From CAZFVY01 sp964522665 (GTDB lineage Bacteria; Verrucomicrobiota; Verrucomicrobiia; Limisphaerales; CAZFVY01): 60,188 bases of DNA. Of the stretch, positions 42,439-50,564 are shown piece by piece (position 1 is the stretch's first letter; every line of letters starts with the position of its first letter). The stretch lies in contig CAZFVY010000033.1 of the NCBI GenBank assembly GCA_964522665.1, forward strand, positions 1 to 60,188, read 5' to 3'. A program made the translations under genes and the position numbers. The notes below the pieces were generated by a model. The model did no database searches. It had not been told where the DNA came from and was given only the letters and a program-made list of their open reading frames with translations.

Positions 42439-42550
42439 GTCCGCCGCGGCGTGCGGTTCGGTGAACCGCGGCAGGTTCACCCGACCGAGCGCAGACTTCA
42501 GATTCGGAGGCGATCAAACTGTCGAAGCCGCTGCGGGTCGCAGACCCGCT
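42439..42550. repeat. Direct repeat, copy 1 (180-bp offset)
   Basis: The unit begins GTCCGCCGCGGC, contains the hairpin GCGGTTCGGTGAACCGC and CGCAGACTTCAGATTCGGAG, and ends with the hairpin GCGGGTCGCAGACCCGC. It is repeated at 42619-42730 with about ten differences in 112 bp. There is no gene between 42318 and 42836. Confidence 0.8.
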
Positions 42551-42618
42551 TTCCGATGGGCCACAGCCTCGTGGGGAGCCGGGTACTTTGGCAGGCAGGA
42601 GGGAACACCGGGTCCAAA

Positions 42619-42730
42619 GTCCGCCGCGGCGCGCGGTTCTGTGAACCGCGGCAGGTTCACCCGTCCGAGCGCAGACTTCGGATTCGGAGGCGCTCAAACT
42701 GTCGAAGCCGCTGCGGGTCGCAGACCCGCG
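42619..42730. repeat. Direct repeat, copy 2 (180-bp offset)
   Basis: This is the second copy of the unit at 42439-42550, starting exactly 180 bp later. The 68 bp between the copies are unrelated to the unit. Confidence 0.8.
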
Positions 42731-42836
42731 CGCCGGAGGGTGGGAGTCTTCGACGGCCCCGAGCGTCGCTCGGCGTTTTCGTCGTCGATCGTAAAATCCC
42801 GTCTTAGAAACGACTGCCCGCGAGCCGGTTGCAGGC

Positions 42837-43292
42837 TCACCGGCCTTTCGCCGAGTGCATGGCGGCGCGCTTGACTTCGCGCGTGGCTTCTTTCGTCTTC
42901 AGATCCTCCCGTTTGTCGAACTCGCCTTTGCCCTTGCCGACGGCGAGCGCCACTTTGACCCGACCCTCTTTCCAGTAGAATGAGAGTGGGATCAAGGCGT
43001 TGCCGCTGACGGCGGTCAAGCCTTGCAGCTTGCGAATTTCGGACTTATTGAGCAGGAGCTTGCGCACCGCTTTGGGAACGTGATTCTGGCGGTTGCCGTG
43101 GGAGAATTCGTCGATGTGGGCGTTGTAGAGAAAAACTTCACCCTTCTCAACCCGCGCGAACGCGTCCGCCATCTGGCCTTTGCCCGCGCGCAAAGACTTA
43201 ACCTCGGTGCCATGCAGGACGATGCCGGCCTCGAAAGTGTCGAGGATGTGGTAATCGCGCCGGGCCTTCGGATTGTTGAGTATGTCGGCCAT
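42837..43292 (-). CDS. smpB: SsrA-binding protein SmpB
   Basis: A 151-residue tmRNA partner for trans-translation. ARRDYHILDTFEAGIVLHGTEVKSLRAGKGQMADAFARV, FLYNAHI and the basic C-terminal tail REDLKTKEATREVKRAAMHSAKGR match SmpB closely. The tail inserts into the mRNA channel of stalled ribosomes. The ssrA gene was not found nearby. It lies downstream of rpoZ on the same strand, separated by a strong terminator. Confidence 0.96.
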   Translation of the reverse strand: MADILNNPKARRDYHILDTFEAGIVLHGTEVKSLRAGKGQMADAFARVEKGEVFLYNAHIDEFSHGNRQNHVPKAVRKLLLNKSEIRKLQGLTAVSGNALIPLSFYWKEGRVKVALAVGKGKGEFDKREDLKTKEATREVKRAAMHSAKGR

Positions 43293-43295
43293 AAA

Positions 43296-43326
43296 ACCAA
43301 AAAGCCAGAAGGTTGCCCTTCTGGCT
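43296..43326 (-). terminator. Rho-independent terminator of rpoZ
   Basis: On the minus strand AGCCAGAAGG-GCAA-CCTTCTGGCT forms a ten-pair stem followed by TTTTTGG. It lies 27 bp after the rpoZ stop and just before smpB. Confidence 0.88.
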
Positions 43327-43352
43327 GGGTAAAGAGCTAAAATAGTTCGCGC

Positions 43353-43610
43353 TTACGCTTTCTTGGAGCGCTTCTTGGCGGGAGCTTCGGCCAGCGGATT
43401 GTCCGCGCCATAGTCCCAGCCCATCTTATCTTCCAGCAATTCGAGCAGCGCGATGTCCGCCAGGCCCATCGTGGCCGTTTCCGCGATCAGGGGCCGGCTG
43501 CCGGACCCGCCGCCCGAGGTCAATTGCCGCACCCGCCGGGAAATGAGGTTAACCAGAATGTTGGGATTCCCAACTTTCTCCAATGCTTTTTTGCAGTAGT
43601 CGCTGTTCAA
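43353..43610 (-). CDS. rpoZ: DNA-directed RNA polymerase omega subunit
   Basis: An 85-residue protein if translation starts at the TTG at 43610 (NSDYCKKALEKVGNPNILVNLISRRVRQL). That segment, plus RPLIAETATMGLADIALLELLEDKM, is the conserved omega core that helps beta-prime assemble. The reading frame stays open to 43670, where another TTG would add 20 residues, and no ATG or GTG is available in the frame. The start is therefore uncertain. The C-terminal tail PAKKRSKKA is basic. A strong terminator follows at 43296-43326. Confidence 0.88.
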   Translation of the reverse strand: MNSDYCKKALEKVGNPNILVNLISRRVRQLTSGGGSGSRPLIAETATMGLADIALLELLEDKMGWDYGADNPLAEAPAKKRSKKA

Positions 43611-43717
43611 AGTTTCGCTTTTGTTATCAACCGTAAGCTCCCAATATATCCCGGCCGACGCCGAAAGCAAAGACTAATTTTCCGGAATTTTTCCGATCGG
43701 GCGCCGCTAATTTCCAA

Positions 43718-43921
43718 GATGGGAAAATCGCGTTCGTCGCGGATGAGAAAAAACCCTGGGAGGATCAGGCCAACTGGCCGGCGGCCGCCCGGCAACAAGT
43801 GTTCGAAGGTTTGGCGAAGAACGGAGCCCCGGCCGCGAACGGCCCGGCGCCGAGCCTGCTCAGCCCGCTCGCCGACGCCTTCCTGAAACAGGCCCTGGCG
43901 GCCCGACGGCCGGCGGCGTAA
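43718..43921 (+). pseudogene. Coding-like frame without a start codon
   Basis: This frame reads DGKIAFVADEKKPWEDQANW, then PAAARQQVFEGLAKNGAPA and SLLSPLADAFLKQALAARRP before a TAA. Its third codon positions are strongly G/C-biased like real genes here, whereas the other frames give Arg/Pro-rich junk. No ATG, GTG or TTG occurs in frame after the stop at about 43633. A nearby ATG (43716) is in a different frame, so a frameshift or fragment is likely. The family is unknown. Confidence 0.4.
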
Positions 43922-43997
43922 GCGCCGCGCCGCGCCAGTGGGGCCGCGGCGGCCACGCGATTGCGCCCCGCGAATACCGACGCTCGCCGGTCCGCGA

Positions 43998-44029
43998 CTA
44001 GTGTGATGTCTCATGAGACACTCCACTAG
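43998..44029. repeat. 32-bp imperfect palindrome overlapping a stop codon
   Basis: CTAGTG...CACTAG arms surround the perfect 14-bp palindrome TGTCTCATGAGACA, with three mismatched positions each side. The stop codon of the gene at 44026-45396 lies inside the right arm. A half copy occurs at 40-56. Confidence 0.75.
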
Positions 44030-45396
44030 CGGCCAGGCGCGACCGGCGAGCGTCCGTCCGGGGCGTTTCCCAGCGCGGGGCCAGCCGTTGTTTCGCCCTT
44101 GGGCCGCGCCAGGAACTCGAAGTCACGCGTCTCCGCCAGGCCCAGCGTCAGACGGATCGCCCGGGCGCCGGGCGGGATCGTCCACTGCGCGTCGAAGCCA
44201 TCGTCGTGAAAGCTGCCACCGGCGCCCTCAAGGCGGCGGCCACGGTCGTCCTCGATCGCGATCAATTGCAGCCTGGTCTGCGACGGCATGGGCGTCAGTT
44301 TGATGCGAATCGTGTCGTGGGGAAGGCCATCCACCCGCAGCGCGCCGCCGAGGAAATTGGTGATCACGGTGGCCGGCAGGAGCGAGCCATAACGAACGGG
44401 CAACGCCGGACTGGTCCAGACGCGGCGCGGGTCCCCCTCGCATTCCCGCGCGAACCGCAGTTTCAAACGCCAAGCCTCGCTGGGGTTCAAGCTCGTCCCC
44501 TGCATTTCGAGATAGACCGCGCCGTTGGTCGCCCCGCCGTCGATGATCGCAAAATCCCCTTCGTTGCCCGTGGCGTCCGTGGCGACGACCTTCCAATCGG
44601 GCCGCCAGGCTTCCGTCGGTTTGCCGTTTTCGAGGACGATGAATCGCGCGCGGGTGAACGGCCGCGGCTCCAGCTTCAGCGCGCGAATCGGCTCGACGCC
44701 GGAAGTCAACTCGATGAGCGAGACGACGAGCTCGCCGTTCGTCTTCGCCACGGGCGGCGCGTGCGCGACCCAGGCCGGGTAGGCGCTCGGGTACGGGTTC
44801 GCCGCGGTAAACCGCGCCAGAACCTCCCAGCCACCCGTCCGGTCGCGGCCGTAAAGTTTGAATTCCAGGTCCCGGCCGCGGCGCGGATACGAGGAAAAAT
44901 CCCAGGCGGTCACCGCTTCGGGCTGGGCCGTCGCGAGCAGGCGGATGGCGATTCGATTGGGCCGCATTTCCCACTCGCCGGTCTGGCCATCCGACAACGT
45001 CGCGCGCAGGTCGAAAAACGCCCGTCCGCCGGCGGCCGGCAGCACGGGGCCATTCGTGCCCCCGCGCAGGCGCAGCCAAACCACCCCCTTGTCGGGATGC
45101 GCGACGGCGCCGTCCGCGTAGCGCCAGACGTCTTCGAGCGGCCGCACGGCGCCGAGCTTGAGCCAGCCGAAGCCGACCGCGTTCGTGAAACCGAACCGGT
45201 AACGCAGGCGGTCCCAAGCGCCGCCGGGAAAACAGAGATTGTTCGGCCCCCGCGTAAGACTGATGAAGGAAATCTCGGTCCCATTCGCCAGCCGATAGGT
45301 CTGATTGGGGCGTCCGAAAAGCCCGAGGCCCACGGCCAGGAGAGTCACGCCGCCAATCCCGAGGCAAGCCGCGAGTCTGGGTTGAAACCGCTTCAC
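44026..45396 (-). CDS. Membrane-anchored hypothetical protein, lineage-specific
   Basis: A 456-residue protein that I do not recognise. After a basic N-terminus there is one membrane segment (LAACLGIGGVTLLAVGLGLF), then a large soluble region rich in beta-type sequence (YRLANGTEISFISLT, FGFTNAVGFGWLKLGA, DGGATNGAVYLEMQGTSL, IRIKLTPMPSQTRLQLIAIED). The frequent TN and GATNG turns resemble exported beta-sandwich proteins of Verrucomicrobiota. The last codons run into the palindrome at 43998-44029, so the original C-terminus may have been altered by insertion there. Confidence 0.75.
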   Translation of the reverse strand: MKRFQPRLAACLGIGGVTLLAVGLGLFGRPNQTYRLANGTEISFISLTRGPNNLCFPGGAWDRLRYRFGFTNAVGFGWLKLGAVRPLEDVWRYADGAVAHPDKGVVWLRLRGGTNGPVLPAAGGRAFFDLRATLSDGQTGEWEMRPNRIAIRLLATAQPEAVTAWDFSSYPRRGRDLEFKLYGRDRTGGWEVLARFTAANPYPSAYPAWVAHAPPVAKTNGELVVSLIELTSGVEPIRALKLEPRPFTRARFIVLENGKPTEAWRPDWKVVATDATGNEGDFAIIDGGATNGAVYLEMQGTSLNPSEAWRLKLRFARECEGDPRRVWTSPALPVRYGSLLPATVITNFLGGALRVDGLPHDTIRIKLTPMPSQTRLQLIAIEDDRGRRLEGAGGSFHDDGFDAQWTIPPGARAIRLTLGLAETRDFEFLARPKGETTAGPALGNAPDGRSPVAPGR

Positions 45397-45466
45397 CGCC
45401 GCCCGCGCCCCGGTAAGCCTGTCCCCGGTTGGTCCGGCGCCTCGTTCGCGAATTGAACCACCGCGC

Positions 45467-45955
45467 TCACGCCGCCTCCTTCAGGAGCGCGTCCAAATCA
45501 AGCGGGCGGGTGTGCATCGCCAAGCCGCCGGCCGCGTCGCGCGGCCAGGCCGATTGGGGACGGTCCCAATACAATTCGACCCCATTGTCGTCCGGGTCGC
45601 GGAGATAGAGGGCTTCGCTGACGCCGTGATCGGAGGCGCCGTCCAGTTCGATGCCCGCGGCGAGGACCCGCTTCAACGCGTCCGCCAGCGCCGCGCGAGT
45701 TGGATAGAGAATGGCCGCGTGAAAGAGACCCGTGGCGCCGGCGGGCGGCGGCGAGCCACCCGCGCTCTCCCAGGTATTCAAACCGATGTGATGATGGTAG
45801 CCACCGGCGGAAAGAAACGCCGCCTGCGAACCCATCCGTTGCGTCACTTCGAACCCGAGCACGTCGCGCCAAAACCCCAGCGCGCGCTCGAGGTTGGCGA
45901 CTTTGAGATGCACATGGCCGACATGAACCTGGGGATGAATCGGGCTTTTGCTCAT
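45467..45955 (-). CDS. VOC family protein (catechol 2,3-dioxygenase-like)
   Basis: A 162-residue vicinal oxygen chelate protein. Metal ligands are probably a His in VGHVHLKVANLERALGFWRDVLGFEV, a His in YHHHIGLNTW and the Glu in DPDDNGVELYWDRP. LNTWESAGG followed by LFHAAILYPTR is characteristic of the CatE-like branch, which in Bacillus has catechol-2,3-dioxygenase activity; substrate here is unknown. Only one full VOC module plus a half is present, shorter than the two-module CatE. The start at 45955 gives MSKSPIHPQVHVGHVHL. Confidence 0.88.
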   Translation of the reverse strand: MSKSPIHPQVHVGHVHLKVANLERALGFWRDVLGFEVTQRMGSQAAFLSAGGYHHHIGLNTWESAGGSPPPAGATGLFHAAILYPTRAALADALKRVLAAGIELDGASDHGVSEALYLRDPDDNGVELYWDRPQSAWPRDAAGGLAMHTRPLDLDALLKEAA

Positions 45956-46049
45956 GGTCCCACCATTCGCACGACGGACGAGAAAATACGAGGAAGGAAT
46001 TGTTCGCGCCGCCGAATGGGTCCGAAATGAACACGCGCCGGGTTTTGAT

Positions 46050-46343
46050 TCAAGCGCCCGCGGGCCGACCCTGGTCGCGGCCTCGGACCGCGCCGCAACG
46101 GACGCAGACATCGCAAACGTAGGTGGATTTCTTTTCCTTCAATTCCCCAAGGATGTCCTGAAGTTGCTCGTCGCCGGTAAACATACCGACGACTTGCCCC
46201 AAATTGGATTTCTGCAGGGCGGCGGCGAGGATGGCTTCCGCGCAACCGGCGAGTTGCTCATCGGTGTCGAACCTGGCCTTGAATCGATGGCCGAACCACG
46301 AGCCAAAGATTCCCAAGCATTTGTTTTGTTCGGCATTCATCAT
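46050..46343 (-). CDS. Small hypothetical protein with C-terminal CxxC-xxC motif
   Basis: A 97-residue protein with no recognised family. The N-terminal two thirds are helical and soluble (CLGIFGSWFGHRFKARFDTDEQLAGCAEAILAAALQKSNLG), and the C-terminal YVCDVCVRCGAV contains three closely spaced Cys that could bind a metal. It begins with two consecutive ATG codons. It lies 95 bp upstream of the VOC gene on the same strand. The residue composition is protein-like and the gene is probably real. Confidence 0.6.
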   Translation of the reverse strand: MMNAEQNKCLGIFGSWFGHRFKARFDTDEQLAGCAEAILAAALQKSNLGQVVGMFTGDEQLQDILGELKEKKSTYVCDVCVRCGAVRGRDQGRPAGA

Positions 46344-46505
46344 TCACCAGGGGTCGCAATGGAGTTCGTTTAGCGCCAGGCGGTCGGCAAGGACAGTCTT
46401 TTCAACGCGCCGTTTTCACCGCGTTTCAAACCGCCGCTGACGCGAGCGCCAGAAACCGTGACCGTTCCCCAACCCGCACCCCCCGAAACGCCCTCAAAAA
46501 ATCGC

Positions 46506-46544
46506 TTGACGGCCGGCATCTTCTGTCATATTGTCCTATGACAG
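46506..46544 (+). promoter_or_regulatory. Promoter and operator of the second GntR-ABC operon
   Basis: TTGACG (46506-46511) and TATTGT (46529-46534) are separated by 17 bp. The inverted repeat CTGTCATA-TTGTCC-TATGACAG (46523-46544) overlaps the -10 box and lies 12 bp before the regulator start, so repressor binding would block the promoter. Confidence 0.72.
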
Positions 46545-46556
46545 TAACGGAACGCG

Positions 46557-46979
46557 ATGATCTTTCAGCTCAATTATAAATCCGGCAAGCCGGTCTATCT
46601 GCAGTTAGTCGATCAGATCAAGTCGGCCGCCGCCTCGGGCGCGCTGCGCTCGGGCGAACTGCTGCCGACCATCCGGCCGTTGGCCGAGCGCCTCCGCATC
46701 AACCGCAACACCGTGGCCAAGGCCTTCACGGAGCTGGAGAGTCAGGGCGTCATCGAAACCATCCCGGGCAAGGGCTGCTTTCTCAAGGAGAACAACTCGC
46801 CGTTCAAGAAGGAGTTGCGGCGCAAAATGCTCGCGGACGACATCGATACCGCCATCGTGCAGGCGCACCATTTGCAGATCAGCAAGGAAGACTTTCTGGC
46901 GTTGGCGCAGCAGCGCTTCGACGTTTTCGAGCGCAAGAATCAATCCCGGACCGAGGAAGACGAAAGGGCCAAGCGATGA
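46557..46979 (+). CDS. GntR family (YtrA-type) transcriptional regulator
   Basis: A 140-residue protein with the winged helix PVYLQLVDQIKSAAASGALRSGELLPTIRPLAERLRINRNTVAKAFTELESQGVIETIPGKGCFL and a short helical tail, as in YtrA regulators. Its sequence is related to, but distinct from, the regulator at 24218-24610. The gene overlaps the ATPase gene by 4 bp. The palindromic operator just upstream indicates autoregulation of the whole operon. Confidence 0.92.
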   Translation: MIFQLNYKSGKPVYLQLVDQIKSAAASGALRSGELLPTIRPLAERLRINRNTVAKAFTELESQGVIETIPGKGCFLKENNSPFKKELRRKMLADDIDTAIVQAHHLQISKEDFLALAQQRFDVFERKNQSRTEEDERAKR

Positions 46980-47866
46980 GCGTGAAATCAGCGGTGATCG
47001 AGATCAACCAATTGTGCCGCCGGTACGGCGCGCAGGACGCCGTCCACAACCTCGACCTCACGGTCGAACCCGGCAAATGTTACGGCCTGTTCGGGCGCAA
47101 CGGAGCCGGCAAGACCACGACGATCAAGTGTTTGCTCAACCTGCTCCGGCCGACCGCCGGCTCGGTGCGCGTCTTCGGCCGCGACCCGGCGCGGGACGAG
47201 AACGCGGTCAAATCGCGCCTCGCTTACGTCCCCGACGCGGTGGCGTTTTATCCGTGGATGACGACGCTGGAGGCGCTCCATTATCAAGCGTCGTTTCGCG
47301 ACCGCTGGAATCGCCAGACGGAGCAGGAGTTGCTCAGCCAATTTCGCCTGAACCCGACGCAACGGGTCAGCGGCCTCTCGAAAGGGCAGAAAACCCAGCT
47401 CGCGCTGATCGGCGCCGTCTGCGCCGAACCGGAGTTGCTGGTGCTCGATGAACCGACCAGCGGCCTCGATCCCATCGTGCGGCGGGAGTTCATTCAAACG
47501 GTCATCGGCGCCTATCAGGACGCGGACCCGGGCAAGCGGACGATCCTGGTTTCGACCCACTTGATCAGCGAGTTCGAGGGGTTGATCGACGATTTTACCA
47601 TCATGGATCAGGGCCGCGCCGTGCTCGCGCTGGGCGCCGACGAGGCCCGTTCCAAGTTTCAAAAAATCCGCGCCCGCTTTAGCCAAGCCCCGCCGGCGCT
47701 GGCGGGCGTCGAACCACGGCGCGTGCGGCGCGACGGGCGCGAAATTGAGATCATCGTGAACGGCGACGCCGAAAGCGTGCTCGAACGCGTCAAAGCCGCC
47801 GGGCCCGAAACGGTGTCGAGCGAGTCGCTGACGCTCGAAGAAATCTTCGTGGCCGCGTTGCAATAG
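46976..47866 (+). CDS. ABC transporter ATP-binding protein
   Basis: A 296-residue nucleotide-binding subunit. Walker A is GRNGAGKTT (40-48), the signature is LSKGQKTQLAL, Walker B is LLVLDEPTSGLDP and the switch His is in ILVSTHLISEFEGLID. The C-terminal 80 residues form the small domain typical of exporter ATPases. It pairs with the permease 6 bp downstream. The gene order GntR - ATPase - permease equals that of the operon at 24218-27226, although the permeases differ. Confidence 0.93.
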   Translation: MSVKSAVIEINQLCRRYGAQDAVHNLDLTVEPGKCYGLFGRNGAGKTTTIKCLLNLLRPTAGSVRVFGRDPARDENAVKSRLAYVPDAVAFYPWMTTLEALHYQASFRDRWNRQTEQELLSQFRLNPTQRVSGLSKGQKTQLALIGAVCAEPELLVLDEPTSGLDPIVRREFIQTVIGAYQDADPGKRTILVSTHLISEFEGLIDDFTIMDQGRAVLALGADEARSKFQKIRARFSQAPPALAGVEPRRVRRDGREIEIIVNGDAESVLERVKAAGPETVSSESLTLEEIFVAALQ

Positions 47867-47871
47867 GCGTT

Positions 47872-50466
47872 ATGAGCGCGCTCCTTCGCAAAGAAATCCG
47901 CCTGATCCTCCCGCTCTGGCTCGTGACCATGGCGCTGGCGATCTCCCCGATTTGTTTGATCGCGATAAGCGACACCTCGATGTGGTGGTATTCTTGCCAG
48001 CGGCTTTTACAGGACGGGCCGTTGATCGGGGTCGTCCTGCTAAGCGTGGCGTCATTTGGTCAGGAATTCGCCTTGGGCACGTTTTCGACGCTCCTGGCGC
48101 AACCGGTCGAGCGCCGGCGAATCTGGCGGTGCAAGGTGGGCGTGGCCGCGGGAGGACTCGCCCTGGCCTGGGCGGCGTGGAGCCTCGGCGAAGTCCTCCG
48201 CGTGCATACCGCTGCGGGAGCGGGAGATCGGCCCGACTTGCTGCTGGGCGTCACCTGTTCCGGCGTTTTCGTCGTCACGGCGTTAGCCGGCGGGTTGTGC
48301 GCGTCGCTGCTGTTTCGGCAGACGGCGGCGGCGCTCTGGTTCGCGATTCTGCCGCCCATCGCGCTCCTCGTTTTGACCGCAAGACTGTGGGAAACCTGGT
48401 CCGCCTCCGAGGCGGTCGCGGGCATCGGCGGGTTGCTCCTGGCGTATTCCGCGGGCGCCTACCTCTGGGCGCGGCGGCTGTTTTTGACGGCGCAGGATGT
48501 CGCCTGGACGGGCGGGACCGTCGCGCTGCCGGCGTGGCTGGAATTTGGCCGGCGGACCGCTCCGCCGTCGGGGTCGCGCCGGCGCCGGGCCGTGGCCGCC
48601 CTCTGGCGCAAAGAGTTCCAGTTGCATCAGGGAAGCCTGGTCATCGGCGCCGGGATGTTCGCGCTGCACCTCGCGGTCGTACTGACTCGGAAAGCGATGG
48701 CGCCCGACATTCGCGATTACGGGATGCTCGAATCCGTGCTTGATGGCTGGTGGGGACTGTGGCTTTTTCTGCCATTCCTGGTGGGGGCCGCCGCCGTGGC
48801 GGAGGAACGCAAATATGGCACGCTGGAGAGCCAGTTGGTCTTGCCGGCCTCGCGCCGACTCCAATTCACGGTGAAACTCGCGGTGGCGCTGCTGTTGGGA
48901 ATGTTCCTCGGCGGGCTGATGCCGTGGGCGGCGGAATGGCTCGGCGGGCTAAACGTTACGCCCGGCTTCGCGCTCGACGGCACGTTTTGGGAGCGCGCGC
49001 TGCTCCTGATGCTGGTCGCGGCGGCCATGACCGGCACGGCGTTTTACGCCTCGACGCTCACGCGCAATCTGATTCAGGCGCTCGGCGCGACCGCGATCAT
49101 TGGCCCGGTCCTGGCGATCACCATAACGTTAACCCTTCAGCTCGGCGTCAATACGCGTTGGCCGCCGCCCTGGGGAATTCCGTGCGCGGCGTACCTCCTC
49201 GTGCCCCTGGGCCTGTGGGCGGTCGCGTCGCTCGCCTACCGGAACTACCAGCGAGCGCTGGTCGATGATAACCTCCGATTCCGTAACCTGCTCACTATCG
49301 TTGGGGCCTTCGGCGTCACCATCGCGGTCACCGAGACGCTTTACCAACGACCGTGGGAACTTTTGATGACGCTGGAGCCGCCGCACGGCCCGGCTCAGCT
49401 CGCCGGTCCGGTTCGGCCGCGAATTTGCGGGGTCATATTCGGCCGGGTTTTGGTCTTGCTGCCCGATGGCCGAATTTGGGAGGGCGAATGGCATGACCCC
49501 GCCGAGTTTTTCCCTTCGCCCGGTGGAAACGCCCCGATTGTGACGCCCACCACCCGGCCGAGCGGCGTCTTTATCGGCGGCTCGAATTGGGTGGCTCTGG
49601 CCAGCTCCGGCATTCATGCCATCGGTCTTCAGTCCGACGGCTCCCTCTGGAGATTTGCTTACCCCCGCGTCGGCAATCCCTGGACCTGGCGAAGAATCGC
49701 GAGCGCCTCCACGCCCGAGCGCCTTTCGGCTGATTCAGATTGGCAAGCGATCGCCGCCACGCGCGTGAACCTACTCGCGCTCAAACGCGACGGCACGCTC
49801 TGGGGCTTTGACGCGTCTTCGACGGTCCCGACGGCGACGGGCCGCATCGGCCAAGACGCGACCTGGACGGCCATCTTCGGGCCGACCACGCCGAACGGAT
49901 CGGATGACCGGTTCTTTGCGATCAAAAATGACCTCACCGTTTGGCGCTGGCGCCGAGTCTCGCCGTCAAACAACCGACGGCAGCTTGTCTGGCAGGCTCA
50001 ACGGGTGGACCGCGACGCGGGAGGGGGTGGTTACCTCGCGTTTTCTTCGTCGTGGCGATTCGATGCGGCTCTGCGGCGAGACGGCTCCCTGTGGGTGAGT
50101 GAAGCCAATCGCCCGGGTGTGCGCGTTCCGGAGGTCGATGAAGTCAAGCGCGGCCGCCTCTTCGACGCCGCGGATTGGGCCGATTTCGCCGCGGATGACT
50201 TCTGGCTGATCGGCGTCAAGAAAAACGGAAGGCTTTTCTTGGGTGACACTACCGACGCTTGGTGGACGAAATCCCTGCGGCAGCCCAGCAAGTACTCCGA
50301 CTGGATCGCGGTCGGCGAAGGGACGTGGAACCAACACGCCTCGCTGGCGGCCGACGGAACCTTAAGCGTGTGGGGCGAACCGCTCGGGACGCCCCGCCTC
50401 TTCGGCCCGACCCGCCGGCCACGGTTCAGTTTGAACATTTTCGCGGACGCCAAGGCGGTGGAGTAA
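47872..50466 (+). CDS. ABC-2 type permease fused to an RCC1-like propeller domain
   Basis: An 864-residue fusion. Residues 1-510 form the permease with about 12 membrane helices (LILPLWLVTMALAISPICLIAI, LWLFLPFLVGAAAVAEERKYGTLESQLVLPASRR, ALLLMLVAAAMTGTAFYAST and a last helix LLTIVGAFGVTIAVTETLY). Residues about 530-864 repeat an RCC1-like pattern: HAIGLQSDGSLWRF, LLALKRDGTLWGFD, AALRRDGSLWVSE, WLIGVKKNGRLFLGD and HASLAADGTLSVWGE, each preceded by a W-x-A/I strand. That domain is likely extracytoplasmic and could bind ligands or envelope partners, which is inference. Such a fusion is unusual for ABC permeases. Confidence 0.88.
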   Translation: MSALLRKEIRLILPLWLVTMALAISPICLIAISDTSMWWYSCQRLLQDGPLIGVVLLSVASFGQEFALGTFSTLLAQPVERRRIWRCKVGVAAGGLALAWAAWSLGEVLRVHTAAGAGDRPDLLLGVTCSGVFVVTALAGGLCASLLFRQTAAALWFAILPPIALLVLTARLWETWSASEAVAGIGGLLLAYSAGAYLWARRLFLTAQDVAWTGGTVALPAWLEFGRRTAPPSGSRRRRAVAALWRKEFQLHQGSLVIGAGMFALHLAVVLTRKAMAPDIRDYGMLESVLDGWWGLWLFLPFLVGAAAVAEERKYGTLESQLVLPASRRLQFTVKLAVALLLGMFLGGLMPWAAEWLGGLNVTPGFALDGTFWERALLLMLVAAAMTGTAFYASTLTRNLIQALGATAIIGPVLAITITLTLQLGVNTRWPPPWGIPCAAYLLVPLGLWAVASLAYRNYQRALVDDNLRFRNLLTIVGAFGVTIAVTETLYQRPWELLMTLEPPHGPAQLAGPVRPRICGVIFGRVLVLLPDGRIWEGEWHDPAEFFPSPGGNAPIVTPTTRPSGVFIGGSNWVALASSGIHAIGLQSDGSLWRFAYPRVGNPWTWRRIASASTPERLSADSDWQAIAATRVNLLALKRDGTLWGFDASSTVPTATGRIGQDATWTAIFGPTTPNGSDDRFFAIKNDLTVWRWRRVSPSNNRRQLVWQAQRVDRDAGGGGYLAFSSSWRFDAALRRDGSLWVSEANRPGVRVPEVDEVKRGRLFDAADWADFAADDFWLIGVKKNGRLFLGDTTDAWWTKSLRQPSKYSDWIAVGEGTWNQHASLAADGTLSVWGEPLGTPRLFGPTRRPRFSLNIFADAKAVE

Positions 50467-50564
50467 GCGGATAAACCAGAGGCCGAATCGGTTCGTTTGA
50501 CGCCGGGTCAGCGGTGGATCTTGCCCGCGGCGACCTCGCGACCAGCCCAAACGAGCGGCCGCTG

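Noticed and set aside
42439..42730. CRISPR-like repeat
   Set aside because: Only two units exist, each 112 bp with a 68-bp gap, and no cas gene is present.
42318..42836. Possible tmRNA gene near smpB
   Set aside because: No GGTTTCGAC-type resume region or tRNA-like ends were found. The interval is explained by a terminator and the 112-bp direct repeat.
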